Shown here one piece after another: positions 57,093 through 64,000 of a DNA stretch of 64,000 nucleotides (position 1 is the first letter of the stretch; each line of letters opens with the position of its first letter). The notes below the pieces were generated by a model that had not been told where the DNA came from, searched no databases, and saw only the letters and a program-made list of their open reading frames with translations. This stretch comes from Planomicrobium sp. YIM 101495 (lineage in GTDB: Bacteria > Bacillota > Bacilli > Bacillales_A > Planococcaceae): positions 62,001 to 126,000 of the forward strand of contig NZ_WLZW01000003.1 of NCBI RefSeq assembly GCF_009707665.1, written 5' to 3'. Made by a program: the position numbers and the translations under genes.

Positions 57093-58080
57093 TGAGCTGG
57101 AGAAGAAAATATTGAAGAGGTCCCGTTACCGTTTGACGGCGAAGATTTTGCGGGTTTTACTGATTGCGGGGGTTGTATTCGGCGTTTATTCGGTTGTCAT
57201 CGATATTGCCGTGTCGCGGTTTCATGTCGCAGAAGAAAGCGATTATTATACGAAGCTGGCACTCGACTGGAAAGTACCGAACGTCAGGGGCACTTTCGAT
57301 TTTACGGAAGGGGAGACGTCACTTCTCGGAACGAAAGAACTTACGTATTCTTTGTTTAAAAGGATCGGGAAGGAAGACGTGATCGTCGGAGAGCTAGATG
57401 TACGGAAAACGCTGACCAATTCCAATTCCTCGATTAGCTACAGGATGCCGAGGATGGAGCAGCTCAATGAATTCAGTTTCTTTTATCCGGAAGATCCGCG
57501 CAGCGGCAACGAACTGAATGCTTCCGAACAGCCTGAAGTGTGGGAAACGCTTGATATGCTGCATGAAGGAACGGTCGGGGAATTGGCATTTTCGACTGAT
57601 CGGATGATGGCGCCGGAAGAGCTCATGAAAATACTTCAGCCTTACGATGTCGACATTCTCTGGATGCAGCTTCATACGGGGGAGTTCACCGGTTTCAGAC
57701 CGGGTGCTTCGGGAAGTAGTGCAGATGACCTCTCTGTTTTTGATGCGCTTGGTCTAACAGGTGCACGTTCTGTTTCCGACGATTACCTGTCTAGTATGCT
57801 CATGTACGCTTTGGATGAAGATACAATTGAAGAAAGCAAAACTGAAATGATCAAGAACATGGGACGGCTGCTTGATGAAAAAGATGATGAGTACATCGAA
57901 TTTTTCCTCGGGCTCAGTAATTTGCAGGAGCGCCATGAGTATTTGAAGAACGAAGGCTTCACGGTGTATGGAGCGGTCGTGACGGGACCGGTGAAGGAGC
58001 TCTTGCGACTCGAAGCGGAAGAAAGCATCCGCGGCGAGCAGCTTGGGAAAGTGGAATTGTGGAATTGGGAGGATGAGTGA
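57076..58080 (+). CDS. Membrane anti-sigma factor (sigma-regulator type)
   Basis: A 334-residue single-pass protein. The cytosolic N terminus (about 1-24) has WNDELEKKILKRSRYRLTAK, a transmembrane helix spans about 25-46 (ILRVLLIAGVVFGVYSVVI), and a large extracytoplasmic domain follows. The arrangement matches Sigma_reg_N/Sigma_reg_C anti-sigma factors that accompany SigX/YlaC-like ECF factors. Translational overlap with the sigma gene supports this pairing. The inducing signal is unknown. Confidence 0.87.
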   Translation: MTEWNDELEKKILKRSRYRLTAKILRVLLIAGVVFGVYSVVIDIAVSRFHVAEESDYYTKLALDWKVPNVRGTFDFTEGETSLLGTKELTYSLFKRIGKEDVIVGELDVRKTLTNSNSSISYRMPRMEQLNEFSFFYPEDPRSGNELNASEQPEVWETLDMLHEGTVGELAFSTDRMMAPEELMKILQPYDVDILWMQLHTGEFTGFRPGASGSSADDLSVFDALGLTGARSVSDDYLSSMLMYALDEDTIEESKTEMIKNMGRLLDEKDDEYIEFFLGLSNLQERHEYLKNEGFTVYGAVVTGPVKELLRLEAEESIRGEQLGKVELWNWEDE

Positions 58081-58138
58081 GGTACGCGGGAGATATGAGG
58101 TGTGGTGAAATTGCATTGAGGGGCGAAACGACAAAATG

Positions 58139-58181
58139 AACCCCCGAAGGAAAAGAATGGACTTTTCCTCCGGGGGTTTTT
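58139..58181. terminator. Bidirectional terminator between the sigma operon and ykoC
   Basis: AACCCCCGAAGGAAAAG and CTTTTCCTCCGGGGGTT pair with one mismatch. T runs are present on the plus strand and usable on the minus strand, and the genes on either side converge here. Confidence 0.85.
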
Positions 58182-58188
58182 CGACCGA

Positions 58189-58947
58189 TCAGCTGCTCAA
58201 CCAAACACCGCCCAAACAGCTCGCAGCGAGGATGGAAAGAAACACGCCGGTCAGCGCGAAATCAAGCGGCCGGACACGGATTGGGTGGTAAAATTCCTGA
58301 CGCGCCTCTCCTGTAAATCCGCGCGCTTCCATTGCAAACGCGGAACGTTCCGCTTTCCGGACCGCGCCGGCAAGCATCGGAATCAAGATGCGACGGGCGC
58401 CAAGCATCCGCTGCCACCAGCGCTGTTCTGTATCTGCACCGCGCAGACGGTGGGCTTGCTGGATCTGGACGAATTCGTCTTTCATGACAGGCAGGAACTG
58501 ATAACCGACCATGACGCTGTAGGCAAGTTTCGGCGACAGCTTCAACTGCTGCATCAAGCTCATGATGAACTTGACGGGGTCGGTCGTAAACGCAAACAGC
58601 AGCGACATACTGGAAAACGCCAGCACGCGGAAAGCGAGTGATAAGGCGACTGCCAATTGCGCATCGGTCACCTGGTAGCCGGCGAATTCGAACAGAACAG
58701 TGCCACCCGTCTCAGCGCCGAATACGATTGTTGTCCAAAGATAGCCGAATGAGCCGAGCGTAAACGGCAGCATGAACAGCAGCCATACTTTCCAATTGAT
58801 GCGGCTCAGTGTCAGCTGCAGCCCGAGTATGCCAATAAAGAACAGCAGCGGCGTCCACAGGTTGAAGAAGAAGGCGAGCGTAATCAACGATACCGCCACG
58901 ATGAGGAACTTCACGGTCGGATTCATGTCATGCAAAAGATTCCGCAA
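58189..58947 (-). CDS. ykoC: ECF transporter transmembrane (T) component YkoC
   Basis: A 252-residue EcfT-type coupling protein with about five to six helices. It carries the two Ala-Arg-Gly-type coupling motifs seen as HRLRGADTEQRW and AMEARGFTGEARQ, through which it grips the two ATPase domains. It is the last gene of the ykoFEDC cluster and overlaps ykoD by 20 bp. In this system it would drive uptake of hydroxymethylpyrimidine or thiamine with YkoE and YkoD. Confidence 0.93.
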   Translation of the reverse strand: MRNLLHDMNPTVKFLIVAVSLITLAFFFNLWTPLLFFIGILGLQLTLSRINWKVWLLFMLPFTLGSFGYLWTTIVFGAETGGTVLFEFAGYQVTDAQLAVALSLAFRVLAFSSMSLLFAFTTDPVKFIMSLMQQLKLSPKLAYSVMVGYQFLPVMKDEFVQIQQAHRLRGADTEQRWWQRMLGARRILIPMLAGAVRKAERSAFAMEARGFTGEARQEFYHPIRVRPLDFALTGVFLSILAASCLGGVWLSS

Positions 58948-60364
58948 GTGTACGCACTCCTTTCGGTGGCAGCAGGTGGTGCGCTTCGAGCAAGTCTTCC
59001 TGCCGCCAAAGATCTTCCGCCCGGAATTTTCCGGTCAGCTTCCCCTCTTTTACGAGCAGAACCGAATCGGCGACGGCTGCTGCAAATTCCATGTCATGTG
59101 TGACGACAAAGACCGTCGCACCTTCCCGGGCCCGCGCGTCCAGCAGATGGAACAGTTCAAGCAAAGCCGCTCCGTCCTGTCCGGAAGTCGGTTCATCGAG
59201 CATCAGCACATGGCGTTGGTCCGCAAGCATGGCACCGATTGCGACGCGCCGTTTCTGTCCGTGGCTGACGGAAAATGGATGCGCATCCTTTATTTCATCG
59301 AGCCGCAGCCGCTCCATCAGTTCTTCCAGCTCAGATGCTTCCGAAATACCGGAGAAGGCGAGTTCCTCCGCGACGCTTTTGGTCAAGAACAAGTATTCCG
59401 GTGACTGGGGGACATAGCCGACACGGCCCGATCGAACGGTTCCCGCCGACGTTTTGTAAATGCCGCACAGCGCTTTGATGAGCGTGGATTTGCCGCTGCC
59501 GTTCGGTCCGGCGATGACGGTGATTTCACCGTGCCGGGATTTGAAAGAGACATCACTCAGTAAGGTTCTGTCTTTCATTTCGACCGCAAGTCCATCGGTA
59601 CAGACCGCCACTTCACTTCTTATGCTTGCTGTGCGCTCGGGATATTCGAGCGGATGAACCGGTGTGAACGGCGTATCTTCGATGAGCGTGCCATCCCGGT
59701 TCAAACAAATGCGCCGCTCAAAAAACATTTCCCATAAATCAAGCCGGTGTTCAACTGCGACAATCGTCAATTCCAGCTGCTGCTGAAGTGCACCGAGCCA
59801 GGCGATGAATTGTCTTGTCGTGTACGGATCGAGATGGGACACCGGTTCATCAAGCAGCAGCACTTCCGGTCGCATGACGAGTGCACAGGCGGTTGCCACG
59901 CGCTGTTTCATTCCGCCTGACAGTGTTTGGATCACCGTGTGGCGCAATTCTGTGAGTCCGGTCAGTTCCAAAACCTCTGCAATTCGCTCTTCCATCTCAA
60001 CAACAGGCACCCGTAAGTTTTCGAGTGTGAATGCCAGTTCCTGTTCGACCGTCGGCATGCAGAATTGCGCGTCGGGGTCTTGGAAGACAGTCGCAATGCG
60101 GTGGTTGATTTCGCCCGGCGCAAAAGATTTCGCATTTTTGCCGAACAAAGTAACCGTCCCGCTGACTTCGCCGTCACAGTTATCCGGATAAAGGCGGTTC
60201 AGCAAATAAAGCAAGGTCGATTTGCCGCATCCGCTTGGTCCAGTGATGACGACCCGTTCGCCCCGGGACACTGTGAATGAAATGCCGCGGAGCACCGCTT
60301 CCTCGTCATCGGGAAAGCGAAACGCTACGTTGTCGAGTGTGAAGACTTCTTCATGCACGCGCAT
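58928..60364 (-). CDS. ykoD: ECF transporter duplicated ATPase YkoD
   Basis: A 478-residue protein with two ABC ATPase domains in one chain. Domain 1 has Walker A GPSGCGKST near 42-50, signature LSGGMKQRVATACAL and Walker B VLLLDEPVSHLDP. Domain 2 has GPNGSGKSTLIKALC, signature VSHGQKRRVAIGAML (with H in place of the second G) and VLMLDEPTSGQDG. The start at 60364 overlaps the ykoE end by 14 bp; a GTG two codons later is an alternative. It powers YkoC-YkoE transport. Confidence 0.94.
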   Translation of the reverse strand: MRVHEEVFTLDNVAFRFPDDEEAVLRGISFTVSRGERVVITGPSGCGKSTLLYLLNRLYPDNCDGEVSGTVTLFGKNAKSFAPGEINHRIATVFQDPDAQFCMPTVEQELAFTLENLRVPVVEMEERIAEVLELTGLTELRHTVIQTLSGGMKQRVATACALVMRPEVLLLDEPVSHLDPYTTRQFIAWLGALQQQLELTIVAVEHRLDLWEMFFERRICLNRDGTLIEDTPFTPVHPLEYPERTASIRSEVAVCTDGLAVEMKDRTLLSDVSFKSRHGEITVIAGPNGSGKSTLIKALCGIYKTSAGTVRSGRVGYVPQSPEYLFLTKSVAEELAFSGISEASELEELMERLRLDEIKDAHPFSVSHGQKRRVAIGAMLADQRHVLMLDEPTSGQDGAALLELFHLLDARAREGATVFVVTHDMEFAAAVADSVLLVKEGKLTGKFRAEDLWRQEDLLEAHHLLPPKGVRTLAESFA

Positions 60365-60932
60365 CACCCTTCTGAGCGCGGGCGATCGCATAGCCGCGCA
60401 GCGATCCGGTCGCAAACAATCCGTCCGCGATGTATTTGCCGCCGATACCCGCGATGATCGCCCCGCTCAAGATGCGCAGCGTCAGCATCAGGATGACGAA
60501 ACTTGGATCCAGTGCTGCGTAGCCCGACATGAAATAGCCATAAACGAAGCTGAAAATGGCCGCACCGGCGCCGGAAAGCATCAAAATCGGAAGCGTGAAA
60601 TGCCGGTAACGCGTCAAGGCAAATGCCGCTTCCGCTCCGAGCCCCTGTACCACACCGGACAAGATGAGGCGGGGTCCGGCTGCGTGTCCGAGAACGACTT
60701 CGATGAGCGCCGCAAGTGTTTCCGGAAGAAAGGCAGCTCCCGGCCTCCGGATGATGTACATCGAGATGATCGAAACGATGAACCAGATGCCGAACATCCA
60801 CTCGTAAGCGAGCGGGCCGATGACGCCGGCCCAAATATTTCCGACATGGACAAAAAGCAGGTAAACAATACCGAAGACGACACCGAACAGTGACATGAGG
60901 ACAATTTCTTTCAATTTCCATCCCTTAAGCAT
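60351..60932 (-). CDS. ykoE: ECF transporter substrate-binding (S) component YkoE
   Basis: A 193-residue membrane protein with about six helices, of the thiamine-precursor S-component family. It starts LKEIVLMSLFGVVFGIVYLL and has GPLAYEWMFGIWFIVSIISM and LSGVVQGLGAEAAFALTRYR. In Bacillus the ykoFEDC operon is thiamine regulated and is thought to import hydroxymethylpyrimidine. It overlaps ykoF by 8 bp and ykoD by 14 bp. Confidence 0.93.
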   Translation of the reverse strand: MLKGWKLKEIVLMSLFGVVFGIVYLLFVHVGNIWAGVIGPLAYEWMFGIWFIVSIISMYIIRRPGAAFLPETLAALIEVVLGHAAGPRLILSGVVQGLGAEAAFALTRYRHFTLPILMLSGAGAAIFSFVYGYFMSGYAALDPSFVILMLTLRILSGAIIAGIGGKYIADGLFATGSLRGYAIARAQKGDARA

Positions 60933-61524
60933 TGGCAGGCCCTCCGTGCGCAGGGCTGTTAATGCTCATGGAAACCGTCATGACAAGATGGGGGTGCTGT
61001 TCCGTCCGTGCATGGGTGAATGCCTCTTCGTAAAACGCGAACACGTCATGGATATCGCCGTGGATGCCGCTCGCGTAGTGCATCGAATCGTTCCAGACGC
61101 CGTGCTCTTTTGCCCGCTCGATTTCTTTGTAAATGACCGCCATGTAATCCGGATTGTTCATCGGATACAAGGCGAACTGCGAAGAGACGTATTGCGATGT
61201 GTCATCCGTATTGAGCAGGACATCATCCTTATCGAGATAGACATCTCCCGACGAATCCCCCGGACAGCCGATCGAGAAGGTGCCTGACAATGCGACATGT
61301 TCGCCGGTTTTCGCAGCATGCAGCGTCAATGCTTTCGCGACGTTGAAGACATGGGGCTGTTTCCCGCGGATGACGGTCGATACATCATCCGTGTGCATCC
61401 ACACATTCGAAGTATACGTTTCATTTAATGCTCCTTTGATGATTTTAATGAAATCCCCGGACATCGGATGCAGTGAAAACCGGAATCCGACGATCGGGCT
61501 CGTGCCGCAGTGCAATGGTTCCAT
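60925..61524 (-). CDS. ykoF: Thiamine/HMP-binding protein YkoF
   Basis: A 199-residue protein with two ferredoxin-like repeats. The B. subtilis homologue binds the hydroxymethylpyrimidine part of thiamine. The match is close: CGTSPIVGFRFSLHPMSGDF, VWMHTDDVSTVIRG, LSGTFSIGCPGDSSGDVYL and QFALYPMNNPDYM. The start at 61524 follows AAGGAGG; a longer in-frame extension would cover the leader terminator. It is the first gene after a TPP riboswitch. Confidence 0.94.
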   Translation of the reverse strand: MEPLHCGTSPIVGFRFSLHPMSGDFIKIIKGALNETYTSNVWMHTDDVSTVIRGKQPHVFNVAKALTLHAAKTGEHVALSGTFSIGCPGDSSGDVYLDKDDVLLNTDDTSQYVSSQFALYPMNNPDYMAVIYKEIERAKEHGVWNDSMHYASGIHGDIHDVFAFYEEAFTHARTEQHPHLVMTVSMSINSPAHGGPANA

Positions 61525-61549
61525 TTGAATATTCCTCCTTTTTGGACAC

Positions 61550-61580
61550 AAAAAGGGCCGCATCCGTGAAGATGCAGCCA
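61550..61580 (-). terminator. Expression-platform terminator of the TPP riboswitch
   Basis: On the minus strand GGCTGCATC and GGATGCGGCC form a stem with a short loop, followed by CTTTTTGTG. It lies between the riboswitch aptamer and ykoF. Confidence 0.85.
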
Positions 61581-61622
61581 CTATTCCATGCAAAAAAAGA
61601 AGTCGTATTACGGAAAGTCACC

Positions 61623-61712
61623 GCACTTCCTCACGCAGGTCCTAACCTGATCGAGTCATAAGGGATCGGAGCTTTCGCTCGCATCTCAGCTAAAATAAGC
61701 ACCCCCAGTGCA
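61623..61712 (-). promoter_or_regulatory. TPP (THI-element) riboswitch
   Basis: On the minus strand the aptamer has P1 arms GCACT/AGTGC, the pyrimidine-sensing block GGGGTGC...GCTGAGATG, and the second block ATCCCTTATGACTCGATCAG, then GTTAGGACCTGCGTGAGGAA. These are the conserved THI-box strings, with CTTATGACTCGATC as a variant of CTTTGAACCTGATC. Bound thiamine pyrophosphate would favour the downstream terminator and switch off ykoFEDC. Confidence 0.95.
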
Positions 61713-61897
61713 GAAAACGGTATGCGATTTTTCGTGCTCGGGTTGTCCCGATGCCTTCAGTGTAAACGAAGCCGCGCAGGATGTAAAGAGCATCGTCCGG
61801 ATGGAGGAACCCACTTTGTGCAGAGGATGCATTCCGTATTCTGTTGAATTGGTGTAAACTGATTGCATGAAATCATTAGAGGGAAGGCTGTGGCAAG

Positions 61898-62605
61898 ATG
61901 GATATCGAACAGGTAATGCAGGAACTTCGGGCGTTCGGCAAGGAGCGGACAAAAAAGATCTATCTTTCAAACGGTGCTTGCGAACCGGTGTTCGGCGTTG
62001 CGACAGGCGCGATGAAAGCCATCAAAAAGAAAACCGGTATCGATCAATCCTTGGCGGAGAAGCTTTACGCCACCGGCAATTATGACGCGATGTATTTTGC
62101 TGGCGTCATCGCGGATCCGAATGCAATGACCGCATCCGATTACGACCGATGGATGGATGGTGCCTATTTTTATATGTTGTCGGACTACGTTGTCGCGGTC
62201 ACGTTATCGGAATCAGACATCGCCCAGGGAGTCGCAGACAAGTGGATTGCAAGCGGTGACGAATTGAAGATGTCCGCCGGCTGGAGCTGTTATTGCTGGT
62301 TGCTCGGCAGCCGGAAAGACGAAGAATTTTCGGGAGAAAAGCTTGCTGTAATGCTGGAAAAAGTGAAGGCCGATATTTACGAAGCGCCTGAGCGGACCAA
62401 ATCCGCCATGGATAATTTTCTCTACACGGCCGGCATTTCCTATGCACCCTTAAGTGAACTGGCACTCAAAATCGCTGAAGAAATCGGACCGGTCGAAATG
62501 CAGCGGGACGGCAAGAAGCCAGCTGTGTTGCATGTTTCTGAAAGAATCCGGAAAGAGCTGGGCAAGGGCCGGCTTGGGTTCAAGCGGCGGTATGTGCGGT
62601 GCTGA
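61898..62605 (+). CDS. DNA alkylation repair protein (AlkD-like)
   Basis: A 235-residue all-helical HEAT-like repeat protein of the DNA alkylation repair (AlkD/DUF) superfamily. Visible helices include MQELRAFGKERTKKIYLSNG, LYATGNYDAMYFAGVIADPN, SDYDRWMDGAYFYMLSDYVV, and KWIASGDELKMSAGWSCYCW. AlkD glycosylases excise 3- and 7-alkylpurines; this member's activity is not shown by sequence alone. It is divergent from ykoF across a 185-bp gap. GGAAGGCTG precedes the ATG. Confidence 0.88.
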   Translation: MDIEQVMQELRAFGKERTKKIYLSNGACEPVFGVATGAMKAIKKKTGIDQSLAEKLYATGNYDAMYFAGVIADPNAMTASDYDRWMDGAYFYMLSDYVVAVTLSESDIAQGVADKWIASGDELKMSAGWSCYCWLLGSRKDEEFSGEKLAVMLEKVKADIYEAPERTKSAMDNFLYTAGISYAPLSELALKIAEEIGPVEMQRDGKKPAVLHVSERIRKELGKGRLGFKRRYVRC

Positions 62606-62621
62606 ATGTCTAACGTAATCG

Positions 62622-62655
62622 GAGCCCGGCAGTCCCTGGACTGGCCGGGCTTTTG
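62622..62655 (+). terminator. Terminator after the AlkD-like gene
   Basis: AGCCCGGC and GCCGGGCT form an 8-bp stem with an inner AGT/ACT pair, followed by a short TTTT. Confidence 0.78.
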
Positions 62656-62762
62656 ACGTGTAACGGGGCACTTGCCGTGAACAGCCGCTGATGGATTAAT
62701 TTTAGGCACCGAGCAACTTTTGACGAGCAGCCTCGTTCTTTTAGGAAAGAGGTGGTTGGAAA

Positions 62763-63272
62763 ATGACCAAGGTGAAATGGTTAGTGATTTCTGCAGCTGG
62801 AGTTGCCATTCTTTTCGTAGCCCTAAATTATTCCCTTCAACATGGGCCGACCGCTGCGGAATACACACACAGTATGAATGAAAAATGGAATTTCGCATTG
62901 CCTGAACCGGTTGATTACGAGGAATTATGGGGAACACCATCGAGCTTTCTCGGTGATGGCGAATGGTTGACGGTGCTTACGTACGACAAGGCGATAAAAG
63001 ATCCTGAAAGTATGGGGCTAGTGGAGGTCACTGAAGAAAATATAGATGAAGTGCGCGATCACCTCGATTTCTTCAGATCCAGAACGGTTGAGATCTATAC
63101 AGGAAATGAAGAAACACAAGCTGAAATCGAAAACGTCTTTTCGGAAAACCCAGTAGAAGTTTCAATCGGCGATTATTTTCATCACCAGACGAACCGGGAT
63201 GATTATGACACATTCACCGCTGTTTACAGTGTAGAACAGAAGAAAATCTGGCTTCATGAATGGCATCAATAA
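62763..63272 (+). CDS. Membrane-anchored hypothetical protein
   Basis: A 169-residue protein with one N-terminal hydrophobic segment (about 5-23, WLVISAAGVAILFVALNYSL), likely an uncleaved anchor since no lipobox or clear cleavage site follows. The extracytoplasmic part is acidic, with DYEELWGTPSSFLGDGEW and a C-terminal TAVYSVEQKKIWLHEWHQ. I do not recognise a family. AGGAAAGAGGTGG precedes the ATG. It appears monocistronic. Confidence 0.7.
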   Translation: MTKVKWLVISAAGVAILFVALNYSLQHGPTAAEYTHSMNEKWNFALPEPVDYEELWGTPSSFLGDGEWLTVLTYDKAIKDPESMGLVEVTEENIDEVRDHLDFFRSRTVEIYTGNEETQAEIENVFSENPVEVSIGDYFHHQTNRDDYDTFTAVYSVEQKKIWLHEWHQ

Positions 63273-63372
63273 GTAGAATGTAACTTGAAGGGATTATAAA
63301 AAACAGTTTAGCGATTATAGAATATTTGGGCAGAAGAAACCGGTGAAGGAGCGGTTGCTTTTTTAATGATAT

Positions 63373-63410
63373 TTGACGAATTTCCCTATAAGTGTAATAT
63401 TACACTTATA
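63373..63410 (+). promoter_or_regulatory. Promoter with a perfect 24-bp palindromic operator
   Basis: TTGACG (63373-63378) and TAATAT (63395-63400) are separated by 16 bp. A perfect 24-bp palindrome (63387-63410; half-site TATAAGTGTAAT) covers the -10 box. It precedes the XRE regulator gene, so it is the probable autorepression site. Confidence 0.7.
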
Positions 63411-63435
63411 GAGTTAAGGTAATACAGGCACTCCA

Positions 63436-63713
63436 GTGAACCAGGAGCAATTGATCGAAATCGTTTCACAAAAAATGCAGCTGATCCGTCTTGAAAGGGA
63501 ACTTTCGCAAGACGAGATGGCGAAAGTTTTAGGAATATCGAAAAAACACTGATTCAAATCGAGACAGGCCGTGCTGCAACAGGCTGGAATGTGATTGTCA
63601 CGTGTGTGGTACTGTTCGGGCAAAACGAGATCTTACAGAACGGCTTAGGGGACGAGCCGCTGTTACATTTGAAGGTGCTGGAACGGAAAACAACTGAAAA
63701 AAGCAGAGAATGA
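63436..63713 (+). pseudogene. Frameshifted XRE-family (HTH_3) regulator
   Basis: The reading begins QLIRLERELSQDEMAKVLGI, a clear Cro/CI-type helix-turn-helix. It then stops at a TGA right after a run of six A at about 63539-63544. Restoring one A gives TLIQIETGRAATGWNVIVTC and VVLFGQNEILQNGLGDEPLL to a stop at 63713, as in intact 90-residue Bacillales relatives. Either the gene is inactivated by a one-base slip or the homopolymer was misread. The start is uncertain (GTG at 63436 has no good ribosome site; ATG at 63475 is another option). Confidence 0.75.
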
Positions 63714-63733
63714 AAAAGAACGAGGTGCTGAGG

Positions 63734-64000
63734 ATGTGGAAAGTTTATGGCGGATTGATTGCGAGTTACTTACTGGCGACATATTTGTGCGGGTGGAGGC
63801 AGGTATTGGTCTATGGTTTGCATGATTATTTCACTTCGATTCCGCTTCCTCACCTTTTAACTGCTCTGGCGGTTACGGCATACCTTCTCTATTTAGTCAG
63901 TGGAGTATTGGTGGTTTACCTTATAGAAAAGCAGGATTTCGCCAAGAAACATAAGGATCTCTATATCACGCTATTTCTCATGATAACCCTTCCGCCCTCT
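63734..64000 (+). CDS. Membrane protein, 5' part (cut by window end)
   Basis: The first 89 codons are in the window. The protein begins MWKVYGGLIASYLLATYLCG and has at least three hydrophobic segments (about 4-20, 38-62, 78 onward) separated by short loops such as YLIEKQDFAKKHKDLY. No family is recognised. GAGGTG lies upstream of the ATG, 20 bp after the XRE gene. They form a regulator-plus-membrane-protein pair under the palindromic operator. Confidence 0.65.
   Translation, partial: MWKVYGGLIASYLLATYLCGWRQVLVYGLHDYFTSIPLPHLLTALAVTAYLLYLVSGVLVVYLIEKQDFAKKHKDLYITLFLMITLPPS

Noticed and set aside
58772-59404. Long plus-strand frame opposite ykoC/ykoD
   Set aside because: It is antisense to two well-supported genes and has no ribosome site or recognisable domain.

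Overview
The window comes from a low-to-mid GC Firmicute of the Bacillales. The gene content and order match the Bacillus subtilis uvrB-uvrA-yvlB-hprK-lgt-yvoD-ppaX-yvoF-hisZGDBHAFI-yvcD-trxB-yvcI-rapZ-yvcK-whiA-crh-(tRNA-Arg)-clpP-cggR-gapA-pgk-tpiA-gpmI-eno-secG-est-rnr-smpB-ssrA backbone almost gene for gene. GC is near one half and codon use is not that of B. subtilis itself, so a Planococcaceae-type genus (Sporosarcina, Planococcus or Bhargavaea-like) is my best guess. That guess is an inference from synteny and base composition, not a demonstrated placement.

Layout. (1) 1-1.66 kb: the 5' end of a crotonase-family gene, a YhjD-like protein, a ComK-type competence regulator and an IDEAL-domain protein. 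(2) 1.66-7.9 kb: a LexA-box-preceded uvrB-uvrA pair and yvlB. (3) 8-12.6 kb: an amidase facing hprK-lgt-yvoD-ppaX-yvoF. (4) 12.6-19.4 kb: the histidine operon, with hisZ separated from hisGDBHAFI by an unusual highly structured 290-bp stretch. (5) 19.4-26.0 kb: yvcD, trxB, yvcI-rapZ-yvcK-whiA, crh. (6) 26.0-27.4 kb: degenerate 21-bp tandem repeats, a tRNA-Arg(CCG), CtsR-controlled clpP and a glutaredoxin-like protein. (7) 27.4-34.8 kb: the central glycolytic operon cggR-gap-pgk-tpiA-gpmI-eno, then secG. (8) 34.9-39.0 kb: est, rnr, smpB and the tmRNA gene ssrA.

Directly after ssrA, at about 39.0-42.9 kb, lies an AT-richer insertion holding three tightly coupled genes: a GHKL-type ATPase with a lysine-rich linker and two proteins I cannot assign. 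It ends in two near-identical large palindromes. tmRNA genes are classic integration hotspots, and this cassette is the best candidate in the window for an undescribed (perhaps defence) system.

The rest (43-64 kb) is accessory or variable: a YetF-like protein, a broken TPR gene, a small membrane protein, a metallophosphoesterase and a glpP-type antiterminator. glpP is followed by a leader terminator and a UgpB-HAD-UgpC-UgpA-UgpE-GDPD-acyltransferase operon, which makes a coherent glycerophosphodiester or glycerol-3-phosphate uptake module. Further on are an AtoE-type short-chain fatty acid transporter, a SurA-N-like lipoprotein, a TauE/SafE remnant, an ECF sigma/anti-sigma pair with an ECF-type promoter, and a TPP-riboswitch-controlled ykoFEDC thiamine-precursor transporter (minus strand). 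The window ends with a DNA alkylation repair protein, a membrane-anchored hypothetical, a frameshifted XRE regulator with a perfect palindromic operator, and the start of a membrane protein gene cut off by the window edge.
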